The notes: generated from the sequence alone by a model not told the origin. 64,000 nucleotides of DNA from Nostoc sp. UHCC 0302 (GCF_038096175.1 NZ_CP151099.1:4941484-5005483), one strand, 5' to 3'; positions 46,440 to 56,580 are shown, counted from the first letter of the stretch. Numbers and translations: made by a program.

Positions 46440-48029
46440 TTAAGGTGCAGCCCACCAAGCTAAAGCATAGGGTTGAGTGGCTTCGTTAACTTTTTGGCGA
46501 AACTGGACGCGGATTTTGTAATTGCCTGTAGCAGGAACGGGGCAGAAAATATGTTCCACACTATCGATTGGACTGATTGAAGAACAAACAGTACCAGCAT
46601 CAGTATTTTGAGCATCAGCTTTTACTAAGTAGAGGTCAAGGTTATTCAAACCGCGATCGCGAAAACTCTCTCCCACGTCATACTGCTGGTTTTTGTTATT
46701 ATCATTTAGCTCTACCAAACGATCCCAAGCCAAGGTAATGGCAACAAAACTGTTTTGCTTTAACGGTTTTGCCAATGCATATTCAACAGACACCCCAGCA
46801 TTTACTGTGCGATAATCCCAGCCAATGGCGGGTACAGTAGTTGATGGCTGCCATTCACCAGCACTAAATTGCTGATAAGCACGAAACGCATTCAAGTGTC
46901 CCGCTCCCATTTGGGCATCTAAGGGAATTGTCGGATCTTTATAAGCATCAGAAGCCAGCCAGTCTTGATTTTGTTTATCAATGAGCGTCCGGCTCATTCC
47001 CAGGCGTAAGCCATCGCCGCTATCTTGAATTTTGTCTGCTGAATTGAGTAATACAGCTTTCATAACTTGATGACGTCGACCGTCGGTACTCCAGTTAGGT
47101 TGTTTTATCCGGCTTTGTCGGTCACTAAATTCCTGCAATAAAGCAACAGTAGCTGTAACGTGAGGCGTGGCAAAACTTGTACCTGTGGCTTTATTCAATT
47201 TGCCATCTGGGTTGAGCAAAGGAATGTTACTACCTGGTGCTACTAAACTAATTGCGCGACGTCCACCAAGATTAAACTCCCTTCCAGCCAAACGCCCGCT
47301 CACCCCCTGATTAGCACCAGCCAGATTAGAAACGTCTACTTTATTAAAAATCCCCCCTCTCCGGGATGAAAAAGCCACGTTGACTCCATTAAAATTATCT
47401 GTAGGTATTGGAATACCACCTTTACCCTGGTTACCAGCGATCGCATACAGAACATCATGAGCGCGACTAGACCAGTCAATACATAATGTTAGTAAAGCAT
47501 TGCCGTCTAAAGCAGCCTCCGGTCGTGGGTCGCGGCTTAAAGGTTCACCAAAGCTGAAGTTAATAGCACGAACATCACCACTATTTTGTAGAGCTATGTG
47601 CTGGGCTGATAAACACTCTTCTGGCTGACCCATGTTTTTAGTAGAACCCACCGCAGATGAATACAATCGCGCTCCTGGGGCAACTCCTGGCAAGGCTTTG
47701 TCTTGACTCACCATCACCCCGGCGACATTATAGGCGTGGGGGTCAACACCGTTATTTGACTTAGCTGGGCCATTACGTAAGAACACAGCTGCTAGGGATA
47801 TGGCGCGGTTTTTGGACACCGCTTTATCCCAACCAAACATCCCCGGACGCCCAATTTCTACTTGACCAATAGCAATCTTACGACCGATTAAATTATATGG
47901 AGGTTTGTGTAGCTTAAGAGCATCAATGCCATTTGTTCCCAGGGAAGATTCTAAGGCTGACGCAATTACTGGCGCACTTAGGCAGGAAGCACTCAATCCC
48001 AAAATTATCCAGGTTAGTTTTTTGCCCAT
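46440..48029 (-). CDS. Secreted subtilisin-like (S8) serine protease
   Basis: A 529-residue protein with a signal peptide (residues 1-25, ending VIASALE). The S8 domain shows His98 in DPHAYNVAG, the oxyanion Asn200 in AIAGNQG, and Ser285 in GTSFATPHV. The place of the catalytic Asp is occupied by Glu58 (GQVEIGRPGMF), which is unusual. A C-terminal beta-rich P/prodomain-like part follows residue about 380, ending YALAWWAAP. It should act outside the cytoplasm. The neighbouring broken serpin gene on the same strand may once have encoded its inhibitor. Confidence 0.88.
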   Translation of the reverse strand: MGKKLTWIILGLSASCLSAPVIASALESSLGTNGIDALKLHKPPYNLIGRKIAIGQVEIGRPGMFGWDKAVSKNRAISLAAVFLRNGPAKSNNGVDPHAYNVAGVMVSQDKALPGVAPGARLYSSAVGSTKNMGQPEECLSAQHIALQNSGDVRAINFSFGEPLSRDPRPEAALDGNALLTLCIDWSSRAHDVLYAIAGNQGKGGIPIPTDNFNGVNVAFSSRRGGIFNKVDVSNLAGANQGVSGRLAGREFNLGGRRAISLVAPGSNIPLLNPDGKLNKATGTSFATPHVTATVALLQEFSDRQSRIKQPNWSTDGRRHQVMKAVLLNSADKIQDSGDGLRLGMSRTLIDKQNQDWLASDAYKDPTIPLDAQMGAGHLNAFRAYQQFSAGEWQPSTTVPAIGWDYRTVNAGVSVEYALAKPLKQNSFVAITLAWDRLVELNDNNKNQQYDVGESFRDRGLNNLDLYLVKADAQNTDAGTVCSSISPIDSVEHIFCPVPATGNYKIRVQFRQKVNEATQPYALAWWAAP

Positions 48030-48199
48030 TGTTTAGTTGTTAGTTATTAGTTAATCAATTGTCAGTAGAATTCTCTTCTGCTTCTTAGCTGCTGAACATT
48101 TCTTTTGCTTGCTGAACAAGCTGGGATCAAAGTTATCAGCGCTAGCTCAATCTTTTGTTAAAATGCTTACAGACAAGGACGCTCAAAAACCTACCAGCC

Positions 48200-48907
48200 A
48201 TGACCCAAAACCTATCTCAAAAGCCCATTGTAATTTCTCCATCTATCCTATCAGCCGATTTTAGTCGTCTAGGAGACGAAATTCGCGCCGTAGACGCAGC
48301 AGGAGCAGATTGGATACACGTTGATGTTATGGACGGTCGCTTTGTACCTAATATTACGATAGGCCCGCTGATAGTGGAGGCAATTCGTCCGGTTACGACT
48401 AAGCCACTGGATGTCCACTTGATGATTGTGGAGCCAGAAAAGTATGTAGAGGGATTTGCTAAGGCGGGTGCTGATATTATCTCCGTACACGCTGAGCATA
48501 ATGCTTCGCCACATCTGCACCGCACTTTGGGTCAAATCAAAGAACTTGGTAAGAAAGCCGGAGTAGTACTTAATCCTGGTACTCCTCTAGAACTAATTGA
48601 ATATGTTTTGGATCTGTGCGATTTAGTGTTGATTATGAGCGTCAACCCTGGTTTCGGCGGTCAAAGCTTTATTCCTGGTGTATTACCTAAAATTCGCAAG
48701 CTGCGCCAAATGTGCGATGAACGTGGTCTTGACCCCTGGATTGAAGTGGATGGGGGACTCAAGGCAAATAATACTTGGCAAGTTTTGGAAGCGGGAGCTA
48801 ATGCGATCGTTGCTGGTTCAGCTGTGTTTAATGCTAAAGATTATGCTGAAGCTATTACAAACATTCGCAACAGCAAGCGTCCTGCCCCAGAACTGGCAAA
48901 AGTTTAA
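48200..48907 (+). CDS. rpe: Ribulose-phosphate 3-epimerase
   Basis: A 235-residue TIM-barrel enzyme interconverting ribulose 5-phosphate and xylulose 5-phosphate in the Calvin and pentose phosphate cycles. [56 protein letters not shown] and VDGGLKANN contain the metal-binding His and Asp residues. I start at MTQNLSQK (48200); the open frame continues back to 48155 without family similarity. Confidence 0.96.
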   Translation: MTQNLSQKPIVISPSILSADFSRLGDEIRAVDAAGADWIHVDVMDGRFVPNITIGPLIVEAIRPVTTKPLDVHLMIVEPEKYVEGFAKAGADIISVHAEHNASPHLHRTLGQIKELGKKAGVVLNPGTPLELIEYVLDLCDLVLIMSVNPGFGGQSFIPGVLPKIRKLRQMCDERGLDPWIEVDGGLKANNTWQVLEAGANAIVAGSAVFNAKDYAEAITNIRNSKRPAPELAKV

Positions 48908-48950
48908 ATTGGGTGATTGAGATTTTGAATTAAATTAATCAGAAACTACA

Positions 48951-48986
48951 AAAAAGTAGGTTGGTTATTTGTCAAACCTACTTTTT
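48951..48986 (+). terminator. Terminator of rpe
   Basis: AAAAAGTAGGTT (48951-48962) pairs with AACCTACTTTTT (48975-48986) and is followed by more T. It is 43 bases after the stop codon. Confidence 0.85.
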
Positions 48987-49114
48987 TTATAAATAAAATA
49001 TAAATACAGCGGATTTCAAGTTGATGAAGTACACAATATGGGTCTCAAAGTCAGGTATAAAGCCTGTTTTCATTCTGAATTATGCTGTATATTGTGTTGA
49101 CACCAAATAGCAAA

Positions 49115-49143
49115 AAACCCAATTTCTGCAAAGAAATGGGTTT
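49115..49143 (-). terminator. Terminator of the exosortase operon
   Basis: AAACCCAATTTCT and AGAAATGGGTTT pair with a one-base bulge; read leftwards it is followed by TTTTTGC. It is 30 bases after the HpsJ-like gene. Confidence 0.7.
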
Positions 49144-49172
49144 ACAAAACTCCAGATAATACTTAAACGTCT

Positions 49173-49895
49173 CTACTTACTCATTCTTGCCCATTGAGTT
49201 CCCTTCCAAAGACTGAAGAACAAAGCTCCAGAAACCAAAGCTCCTAAATTCCATTTCACAGAACTCTTGATCAAGTTCAGCTTCTGAGAAGACTGAGTGT
49301 TTTGTGCTTGATTTTTAATTTGTATCTTAGCTTTAGAAAGTTCTAACAAAATTTGACTTTTTATTTCTTCAGGTCTTTTGCCTTCTACAGTTCTACCTTG
49401 GCTTCTCAAAAAATTATTTATTTGTTCAGGTGTGGCTGCACTCAGCCGCTTTTCGACTTGTTCTGCTTGAGATATTTGTTGCTTAGATGCATTAGTGATT
49501 TGAGTAGCACTCTGATTGCTGAGACGAACAGTATTACCAATTGCCAAAGGAATTAGCAATAAAAAAAGTACTGCTATTACTATAGTTAACCAAGATAATA
49601 GCTTCACGATTAAGAATTCCCATTTGGTTCGTGAATGCATTTCTCCAAAGAAAACAAATACCAACCCAATTAAAGGCACAGGTACCCGTTCAACTATTGC
49701 CCCAAAAGTTTGAAATTCCCAGGCAGGATTCATAAAATTTGGTGGGACAAACATCTCAACAATGTCGAAAAGCGCTAACAGTAAGAGACCGTAGCCAAGT
49801 ATTCGTAAAATGGCAATAGAGCCTATTTGGGTGAAGGCAAACTCTTGTAATTCTTGTACTAAAGGAATGAATTTTTCACTATTCGATTTAGTCAT
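49173..49895 (-). CDS. HpsJ-like protein, cyanoexosortase A-associated
   Basis: A 240-residue membrane protein with about four helices: three in residues 20-120 and one near the C-terminus (LGALVSGALFFSLWKG, then a basic end). A polar, Gln-rich segment (ITNASKQQISQAEQVEKRLS) and a small domain (TPEQINNFLRSQGR) lie between. The layout matches HpsJ-family proteins, named for hormogonium polysaccharide in Nostoc. A subset travels with cyanoexosortase A, as here, where it follows the exosortase gene on the same strand. Confidence 0.78.
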   Translation of the reverse strand: MTKSNSEKFIPLVQELQEFAFTQIGSIAILRILGYGLLLLALFDIVEMFVPPNFMNPAWEFQTFGAIVERVPVPLIGLVFVFFGEMHSRTKWEFLIVKLLSWLTIVIAVLFLLLIPLAIGNTVRLSNQSATQITNASKQQISQAEQVEKRLSAATPEQINNFLRSQGRTVEGKRPEEIKSQILLELSKAKIQIKNQAQNTQSSQKLNLIKSSVKWNLGALVSGALFFSLWKGTQWARMSK

Positions 49896-50089
49896 GTTTT
49901 TAGCAAAATAGAAAAAAGATGGAGATGTTGATTGACATGAATTTCAATCTTTTAAACTCAAAGTTGACGCTAGTTATAGATACTTATATTTGATTAATGA
50001 AAACAAGAGTTTTATGAAAAATTATCACTATACACAATACATTTGCAACAAAAGTTTTAAACAATTACCTTCCTACAAACATTATTAGC

Positions 50090-50290
50090 CTAAAAAAAAG
50101 ATTCTCTGAAAGCAGAGAGCTGAGAAGGATATGAACCAACGCTATAGCTAGGGTGTTCATAGTCTTTAAAAAGTGAGTCTGCTTTGGGTTTTTGTGTAGT
50201 TTTCGTCAGCAATATCTTTACCAAAACAAATAGCACACAACCCAGTGTTAAAGCTAAAAACAATATCCGCAATTGTTTCCATTGAGACAT
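50090..50290 (-). CDS. Small membrane protein in the exosortase operon
   Basis: A 66-residue protein with one N-terminal membrane helix (residues 8-28) and a short polar tail. It starts five bases after the exosortase stop, so it is in the same operon. Its N-terminus MSQWKQLRILFLALTLGCVL resembles the start of the much longer cyanoexosortase A system-associated proteins, but it ends after 66 residues in an eight-T run, giving SFF then TAG. It may be a truncated version. Confidence 0.6.
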   Translation of the reverse strand: MSQWKQLRILFLALTLGCVLFVLVKILLTKTTQKPKADSLFKDYEHPSYSVGSYPSQLSAFRESFF

Positions 50291-50295
50291 CTTTT

Positions 50296-51159
50296 TTAAG
50301 ACTCCGCATTACCCTGTTTTTTACCTTCCTCTTGCTTGAGCAAAAAAAAGTAGAATAATCCCAATATCAACACTGCAATCATCCCAAATAGCCGAGAACC
50401 ATCCCCCTGGTGCCAATAATCGAACGATTGCTGTTTCGTTACAATAACAGCAAGCAGGGCAACTCGTATACCATTGACTATAAATGCTATCAGTACAGCC
50501 CCAATTGGCACAACAATTCTCTTTTTTCGCTCTAGAGGAAACATTAGCAAAGCAATCACTGATAGTCCTAACAAATGGCTAATTAATTCTACCCCAGAAC
50601 AGCCAGAATAAACTTTGATGCTTCCTGTTGGCAAATTTATATAAATACTTTGTTGAAGAGATACGTCAAAACCTGAATACCAAAGGAGTAACGTTGAGAA
50701 TTTAGCAGTTATGGGGGAAATGTCAGTTAAAGATGTTAAAACTAGCTTTGGAACACCAAGAAAAAACAAGATAGTTAGTTCTTGCCAATATTGCTTTAAT
50801 CCCTTCAAACCAGAAGCAAGTAAACCTACTGCGATCGCAGAAATCAGAGGTGATAGATGGGTAAAAACTGCAATTTGCTCACCTTTGGGTAAAAATATAC
50901 TTTGCCATAGTACAACAGCAATTAAGAATGCACCTAAAAAGCTAGAAAAAATTCCACTTTCTAAAGTTAATTCATCGCGTTTTTCCCCTAAGAAAGAGAT
51001 GACAGCGAATAAAAACAATATACTCATACCCAGTTGAGAAATATCTCCCGATTTCCAGGTTAGAGTCACTATAATTGCAATTAAGCTTGCTGCTATTCCT
51101 AATAACCAGAATTCGCTATTTTTTAGGGTTTTAACTGGGGTAAAGTTGGTAAATTTCAT
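50296..51159 (-). CDS. Cyanoexosortase A-like
   Basis: A 287-residue polytopic membrane transpeptidase-like enzyme that processes PEP-CTERM proteins. About eight helices are visible. The three catalytic residues of exosortases are all present: Cys187 in VYSGCSGVELI, Arg232 in FIVNGIRVALLA and His250 in YWHQGDGSRLFG. Length fits the cyanobacterial branch. The nearest visible substrate is the PEP-CTERM protein at 33577-34236; others must lie outside the window. Confidence 0.88.
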   Translation of the reverse strand: MKFTNFTPVKTLKNSEFWLLGIAASLIAIIVTLTWKSGDISQLGMSILFLFAVISFLGEKRDELTLESGIFSSFLGAFLIAVVLWQSIFLPKGEQIAVFTHLSPLISAIAVGLLASGLKGLKQYWQELTILFFLGVPKLVLTSLTDISPITAKFSTLLLWYSGFDVSLQQSIYINLPTGSIKVYSGCSGVELISHLLGLSVIALLMFPLERKKRIVVPIGAVLIAFIVNGIRVALLAVIVTKQQSFDYWHQGDGSRLFGMIAVLILGLFYFFLLKQEEGKKQGNAES

Positions 51160-51892
51160 GTAGATATAGCTAAACTAGTTCCTGCAAAAAGATAAAGATT
51201 TCTGGTATAGTTCCCGAATTAGTCGGATTCACCATTACTTCAAAAATTGCACATTAAAACATCTACACATTAAGTACTATTCAAACTATCACATCAGTGT
51301 ATCACTGATAACAACAAGCAAGTTAGAACAAAGGGTAGAAAATTAAAAAAATCAGAAAAAAGTTGGATTAATTAGCTGTTCTTTTTTCTACTTACAAAAT
51401 TTATTTACCAAGAAGATTTATAAATTTCAACTTATATTATTCTGCTTTTTTTCAAGATATTATTGATGTTTTATGTATACTCTTGACAAAAGTTTAGTAA
51501 ATATTTTTACACTTTACGTAAATATAATCAAGAATTTTTACCTAAGATTAATCAAATCTTTAAAGTTATAAATACAAGAAATCTAATGTTATAGCTGGTT
51601 AAAAGCTAGATTTCATCAGAGTTTTAAACTATGGAATCGTTAAATAGCTGTATTAAATTTATGTAAAGTTTAGTTGCTTCGTAAGTGTATAAATGTTGTT
51701 TATGTAAATATTCGTGTATATAAGCAGTTTGCTTACAGATTAGCAGCAAACCCTGTTCTGATTACAGCTGCACTAACTGTGATTTACTTTTTTCTATAGC
51801 ACCCTGCATCAAACAATTGGCAAATAAAAAGGTGAGCATTGCCCACCTCAAGAAACTGTTACAGACGTTATTTGGCGCGTCTATACTGAGTA
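51160..51892. other. Gene-free AT-rich region
   Basis: About 730 bases with no credible gene on either strand. It holds the promoter of the exosortase operon and, at its right end, a terminator for the next gene. Confidence 0.45.
51830..51848 (-). terminator. Hairpin after the stress-type gene
   Basis: AGGTGAGC and GCCCACCT pair with one mismatch around ATT. Read leftwards it is followed by TTTTTATTT, as in an intrinsic terminator for the gene ending at 51893. Confidence 0.6.
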
Positions 51893-52414
51893 CTATTTGC
51901 GACCACTTAACCATTTAGCTGCGGTAATTCCGATAATGCCTGCTACTACAGGATTGCTAAGAAACTTGATAATACCTGGTTGCTCCGCTAGTACATCGTG
52001 AAAAATGTCTGGGTGGTTGTGATAAACAAAGGATGCTAATTTGCTAACATCATCAGCACTCATGCGGCTGGGGTGGTGCGTAGAAAGACCCAACTGTTGT
52101 TCTAGATGCCGATCATCTAGTCCTCTTCCCTTTAAGTGTTTGAAAAAGGCGCGTGCTACATCATCCCGTTCATTTGGTTTAATTTGAGCGATCGCTTGTT
52201 GTAATTCTGGCTCTAATTGACTGGTGGGAATCCGGTCTGGATGTAAAGACCTACTAAATAACTGCCGACGTTGATCTGTTGTTGTGCGTTGAGCAAAATC
52301 GTCGAAGTTTTGATATTCGGTTGCTGAATCGTTTTTAGAATCATCCAAGGATTCTACATCTCCCTTGGCTAAATCTTTCATAATTTCACGTCTGTACTGT
52401 TCGCTGCTTGCCAT
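51893..52414 (-). CDS. Conserved hypothetical, hydrophobic C-terminus
   Basis: A 173-residue protein starting MASSEQYRREIMKDL. I choose ATG 52414 because AAGGAG lies nine bases upstream; the ATG at 52423 overlaps that element. The N-terminal part is polar and acidic. The middle (QLEPELQQAIAQIKPNERDD, HLKGRGLDDRHLEQQLGLS) is helical, and a C-terminal hydrophobic helix (PVVAGIIGITAAKWLSGRK) could insert in membrane. Similar proteins occur in cyanobacteria and other stress-tolerant bacteria; function unknown. Confidence 0.7.
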   Translation of the reverse strand: MASSEQYRREIMKDLAKGDVESLDDSKNDSATEYQNFDDFAQRTTTDQRRQLFSRSLHPDRIPTSQLEPELQQAIAQIKPNERDDVARAFFKHLKGRGLDDRHLEQQLGLSTHHPSRMSADDVSKLASFVYHNHPDIFHDVLAEQPGIIKFLSNPVVAGIIGITAAKWLSGRK

Positions 52415-52528
52415 CTTACTCATCTCCTTATTCCAAAATTTCTAATCACCTATAATTTGCTAGCCCAAGCTCAAAAAAATCTTGGGAATTTTGAATTTAC
52501 TCTTCGTACTTCATGGTAAACTCAGTGA

Positions 52529-52969
52529 TTAGCTATACTTAACTTGATTAGTCTGAGTATCGTATTGAGTAGTTAAGATCAGTTGCTTGTCTGGCCCATA
52601 TACCAAAACTTTTAAGTCTTGATTAGGGAAATTTTTATGAAAACCTTGAACAAGAGATTTTGCTAAGGGTCGCACTTCATTAGGACGAACTTGAGAAGAA
52701 ATAACAACACCAAGTTTGTTGTTATCGCGTACATAAGCATCCTTAACTAATCCGCGAGATGTTTGCACAACCCAATTACCAAAAGTTTCCCCTGTTGGTG
52801 TGTTGCCTCGCTCTAATTCCGCGTAAGCTAAATCTCGGCCAATTGCTGGCGGGGCTGTTGTGCGGGGAGCTTGTGCCACAGCACCACCACTACAAGCGGT
52901 AGTTATCATCAGAACTAAAACTAAGACGCAAGTCGCCAATATTTTGCGACTCTGCTGAAGCAGAACCAT
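52529..52969 (-). CDS. Predicted lipoprotein
   Basis: A 146-residue protein with a lipobox (VLMITTAC, Cys26) after a hydrophobic stretch. The mature part has an Ala/Pro linker and a small alpha/beta domain (SRGLVKDAYVRDNNKLGVVI, HKNFPNQDLKVLVYGPDKQL). No enzyme motif. It is on the same strand as its neighbours, 105 bases upstream of the previous gene. Confidence 0.75.
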   Translation of the reverse strand: MVLLQQSRKILATCVLVLVLMITTACSGGAVAQAPRTTAPPAIGRDLAYAELERGNTPTGETFGNWVVQTSRGLVKDAYVRDNNKLGVVISSQVRPNEVRPLAKSLVQGFHKNFPNQDLKVLVYGPDKQLILTTQYDTQTNQVKYS

Positions 52970-53269
52970 TTTTTCGCCTCCAAAAAATAATTGTAAGAAT
53001 AGATAGAATAGCTTATTTGCTTAAAACAGCTGAATTTCTAATTTTTGCTTTTTTAAAAGCAAGTTTATTTAAATATTTGAAAGTTGTTCGTGGATATTCA
53101 GACGTGATTAATTACGTCTCTACTTATGCTAATAAAGCTAATCCCCTATTCTTCTACCTTGAGGGAAAATTATAGGGGCATAGCTAGTGGTTTTTAATCA
53201 CCTGATGTTTTGCAGAAATTGGATGCGACCCTGCTATTTTCTGGTAGTTTCTGCAAAACAGTATGATTT

Positions 53270-53452
53270 TTAGTCAATCTTTTTCTTCACGTTATCTTTT
53301 ACGTCTTCAATACCGTGACGTACTTCGCTTTCAGCTTGTTTTGCTTTACCTTCGGTTTTATCTTCTGGATCTCCAGTCACATTTCCTAGCGCTTCTTGTG
53401 CTTTACCTTCAACATTTTTAGCAGCAGCTTTTGCGCGATCTTCAATACTCAT
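53270..53452 (-). CDS. CsbD family stress protein
   Basis: A 60-residue, highly charged helical protein: DRAKAAAKNVEGKAQEALGN and EDKTEGKAKQAESEVRHG match the CsbD repeat (GKxQExxGxxTGD). CsbD proteins are induced by general stress; their molecular role is not known. Full length for the family. Confidence 0.92.
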   Translation of the reverse strand: MSIEDRAKAAAKNVEGKAQEALGNVTGDPEDKTEGKAKQAESEVRHGIEDVKDNVKKKID

Positions 53453-53854
53453 TTTGTACTCCTAATTTTGTAGAAAGTTATTTTCAAAGTTTTAAATTCA
53501 CTTTGAAATTCTTTGTTATTACATTTACAGACTAACTTAAATTTTTTACTGAAGCCTTCCGCCGGGAGACATATTAAATAATTAAAAATAAAGAAATACA
53601 ATCGCAGTAAGCATCCTAGCTATTGATAGCAGATAATTTAAAGCAATAGTAGTTTAGTTACCTATACAAAAAGATAGATAACAAGAGTAAGTAAGCTATT
53701 TTATTGCAATAAAGATGAGACAAGTAATTTTTATGAAAAAATGAAATTTGCAAAACGTTATTAATCGGATCTCTCTCTACATTTGAAGTTTCAACTAAAA
53801 AACCCAGCTTCATTACGAAACTGGGTTTTTTAGTTATGGGGATAATTTCGTGGT
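53453..53854. other. Spacer with terminator
   Basis: No gene. It holds the CsbD promoter and the terminator at 53797-53831. Confidence 0.45.
53797..53831. terminator. Terminator of the repeat-protein gene
   Basis: AAAAAACCCAG (53797-53807) pairs with CTGGGTTTTTT (53821-53831). It lies 24 bases beyond the stop of the gene at 53855 and can work in both directions. Confidence 0.85.
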
Positions 53855-54322
53855 CTAATCGAGAAAACCCATCAAACCTTCATAATCATCAATAAAATTT
53901 GATGCCACTGGACGGTTACCCATCACAGAATAGTTTTCAGAAATAACTAGTGAACTTGAGGAAATTGGACGATCACCAGATGAGTGCATAGTGCCAACTA
54001 TGTGAATTGTATTAGCACCAATTGGACGAATACCAGCTTCGTTAATTGTCTGAACTATTTCAAAGCTACTGGTGCTAATAGGACGTATCCCAGAAATTGA
54101 AACTGTTTCAGCTACTTGTAAGTCACTGCTACCTATAGGACGAGCTCCAGCAACTATCAGTTTGCCATGTTCAGCCTGCACTGGTAACTCAGTACCTTGC
54201 TCGACGTGATCTGCACTCAAGCTTTGTCCCTGATGATTTTCAACTTCCACTGTATTTTCTCCCTTTAGCCTGGTATGCTTTTGCCGTGGACTGATTGCTT
54301 TGCCAGTGCTGCTAATAGTCAT
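53855..54322 (-). CDS. Protein of 19-residue GxRPI repeats
   Basis: A 155-residue protein without signal peptide or membrane helix. From about residue 58 it consists of four 19-residue units starting GARPIGSSDLQ, GIRPISTSSFE, GIRPIGANTIH and GDRPISSSSLV, then a partial fifth (GNRPVASNF). Each unit has the pattern G-x-RPI-[GS]-[SA]-x-x-[LFI]-x-[IV]. The regular spacing suggests a small beta-solenoid or stacked-turn structure. The N-terminus is basic and the C-terminal tail acidic. No named family is recognised. Confidence 0.75.
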   Translation of the reverse strand: MTISSTGKAISPRQKHTRLKGENTVEVENHQGQSLSADHVEQGTELPVQAEHGKLIVAGARPIGSSDLQVAETVSISGIRPISTSSFEIVQTINEAGIRPIGANTIHIVGTMHSSGDRPISSSSLVISENYSVMGNRPVASNFIDDYEGLMGFLD

Positions 54323-54572
54323 AACTGGACACCTCTGGATTTGTTAACTGAATTTTACAATAATTAAGGAAAAATAAATATTTTCCTATATATGAGAGTT
54401 TAACCTTAAAAAAGCTTCTATAGGTATATATATCTTTAAAACTTACACATAAGTAAATCTAAATAGTAAAATTTTGTAAAATATTATTGCTATTTATTCG
54501 TTTAATCATCCAGGTCTGACGGTTGCAGGGTGATATCGTTACCATGAGATAGGGTATTTTCAGCAAAACTGT

Positions 54573-56570
54573 ATGACAGAATTTTGTCTTCAAGCTCCCT
54601 TTAGTCCGACAGGCGATCAACCACAAGCGATCGCACAACTCACCGCTAGTATCGAAGCTGGTAACCGTTACCAAACTTTATTAGGAGCTACGGGAACAGG
54701 TAAGACATTTTCAGTAGCAGCAGTTATTGAGAAAGTGGGAAAACCGACTTTAGTTCTGGCACATAATAAAACTCTTGCTGCACAGCTTTGTAACGAGTTG
54801 CGGGAGTTTTTTCCCAACAATGCAGTTGAGTATTTCGTCAGCTACTACGATTACTATCAGCCAGAAGCATATATTCCAGTTACTGATACTTATATTGAGA
54901 AAACGGCTGCGATTAATGATGAAATTGATATGTTGCGGCACTCAGCGACGCGATCGCTTTTTGAACGCCGTGATGTCATAGTTGTTGCTTCCATCAGTTG
55001 CATCTATGGCTTGGGAATGCCAGCAGAATATCTCAAAGCTGCTATCCCTCTCCAGATAGGTATGGAAGTAAATCAACGACAAATTTTACGGGATTTGGCA
55101 AATGTTCAATATAGTCGCAACGACATAGAAATGGGTCGAGGAAAGTTTCGTGTTCGTGGTGATGTATTAGAAATTGGCCCAGCATACGAAGACCGAATAG
55201 TTCGCGTCGAATTTTTTGGTGATGAAATTGATGCGATTCGCTATATTGACCCGGTAACAGGGGAAATTCTCAAGAGTTTGGAAGCGCTGAATATCTATCC
55301 GGCTCGTCACTTTGTTACCCCAGAAGAACGGTTAGAAGTAGCTTGTGATGACATTGCAGCAGAATTAAAACAACGTAAAGCAGAATTAGAAGAAGCTGGG
55401 AAACTATTAGAAGCGCAACGCATAGATCAACGGACACGTTACGACTTAGAAATGTTGCGTGAAGTTGGTTATTGTAACGGTGTAGAAAACTATTCGCGTC
55501 ACTTAGCAGGAAGGCAAGCCGGAGACCCTCCAGAATGTTTAATTGATTATTTTCCGAAAGATTGGCTATTAGTTATAGATGAATCTCACGTTACTGTGCC
55601 GCAAATTCGTGGGATGTATAACGGTGACCAAGCTAGGAAAAAAGTGTTAATTGAACATGGATTTCGTCTTCCTAGTGCTGCTGATAACCGTCCTTTAAAA
55701 GCCGAAGAATTCTGGCAGAAAGTAAACCAGTGTATTTTTGTTTCGGCTACGCCAGGAAATTGGGAATTAGAAGTTTCTGAAGGTCATATAGTTGAGCAAG
55801 TGATTCGACCAACTGGGGTAGTTGATCCAGAAATTTCTGTGCGTCCCACAGAAGGACAAATTGATGATTTATTGGGAGAAATTAAAGATAGAGCTGATCG
55901 CCATGAACGAGTGTTAATTACCACATTAACCAAGCGGATGGCGGAAGATTTAACCGAGTATTTGCAAGACCACGGTATAAGAGTACGGTATTTACATTCC
56001 GAGATTACTTCTATTGAGCGCATTGAAATTTTGCAGAACTTGCGCGAGGGGAAATTTGATGTATTAGTTGGCGTAAACTTGCTGCGGGAAGGTTTGGATT
56101 TACCTGAAGTTTCCTTAGTAGCAATTATGGATGCAGATAAAGAAGGTTTTCTGCGAACCGAGCGTTCCTTAATTCAAACTATTGGTAGAGCCGCGCGTCA
56201 CATCCAAGGACAAGCGATTTTATATGCTGATAATTTGACAGGTAGTATGATTAAAGCCATTGATGAAACAGACAGGCGGCGTGGTATTCAAACGGCACAT
56301 AATCGACTACATGGGATTACACCACAACCAATTGTGAAAAAATCAAGTAATGCGATTTTGGCTTTTTTAGATGTATCTCGGCGGTTGAATGCAACTGACT
56401 TGAAAGTTGTAGATGAACATATAGATGAACTGCCATTAGAACAGATTCCACAATTGATTACTGTGTTGGAAGCACAGATGAAAGAAGCGGCGAAGAAACT
56501 GGAATTTGAAGAGGCAGCAAAATTGCGCGATCGCATCAAACACCTGCGGGATAAAATGCTAGGACGTTAA
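54573..56570 (+). CDS. uvrB: Excinuclease ABC subunit UvrB
   Basis: A 665-residue DNA-damage recognition helicase of nucleotide excision repair, which works with UvrA and UvrC. Walker A is [11 protein letters not shown], the beta-hairpin [12 protein letters not shown], the DEAD-type box [11 protein letters not shown] and the C-terminal helicase motifs QTIGRAARH. The UVR domain that contacts UvrC is at the end ([14 protein letters not shown]). Length is normal. Its last 44 bases are duplicated downstream at 57145. Confidence 0.97.
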   Translation: MTEFCLQAPFSPTGDQPQAIAQLTASIEAGNRYQTLLGATGTGKTFSVAAVIEKVGKPTLVLAHNKTLAAQLCNELREFFPNNAVEYFVSYYDYYQPEAYIPVTDTYIEKTAAINDEIDMLRHSATRSLFERRDVIVVASISCIYGLGMPAEYLKAAIPLQIGMEVNQRQILRDLANVQYSRNDIEMGRGKFRVRGDVLEIGPAYEDRIVRVEFFGDEIDAIRYIDPVTGEILKSLEALNIYPARHFVTPEERLEVACDDIAAELKQRKAELEEAGKLLEAQRIDQRTRYDLEMLREVGYCNGVENYSRHLAGRQAGDPPECLIDYFPKDWLLVIDESHVTVPQIRGMYNGDQARKKVLIEHGFRLPSAADNRPLKAEEFWQKVNQCIFVSATPGNWELEVSEGHIVEQVIRPTGVVDPEISVRPTEGQIDDLLGEIKDRADRHERVLITTLTKRMAEDLTEYLQDHGIRVRYLHSEITSIERIEILQNLREGKFDVLVGVNLLREGLDLPEVSLVAIMDADKEGFLRTERSLIQTIGRAARHIQGQAILYADNLTGSMIKAIDETDRRRGIQTAHNRLHGITPQPIVKKSSNAILAFLDVSRRLNATDLKVVDEHIDELPLEQIPQLITVLEAQMKEAAKKLEFEEAAKLRDRIKHLRDKMLGR

Positions 56571-56576
56571 CGTGAA
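56527..56576 (+). repeat. Direct repeat, copy 1 (3' end of uvrB)
   Basis: The final 44 bases of uvrB plus six following bases. A copy with 45 of 50 matches is at 57145-57194, beyond the Uma2 gene. Confidence 0.85.
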
Positions 56577-56580
56577 TCTT

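Noticed and set aside
48217-48525. 102-residue minus-strand frame inside rpe
   Set aside because: It is antisense to a clear ribulose-phosphate epimerase.
54459-54674. 71-residue minus-strand frame at the uvrB start
   Set aside because: It is antisense to the well-supported uvrB start and has no family features.
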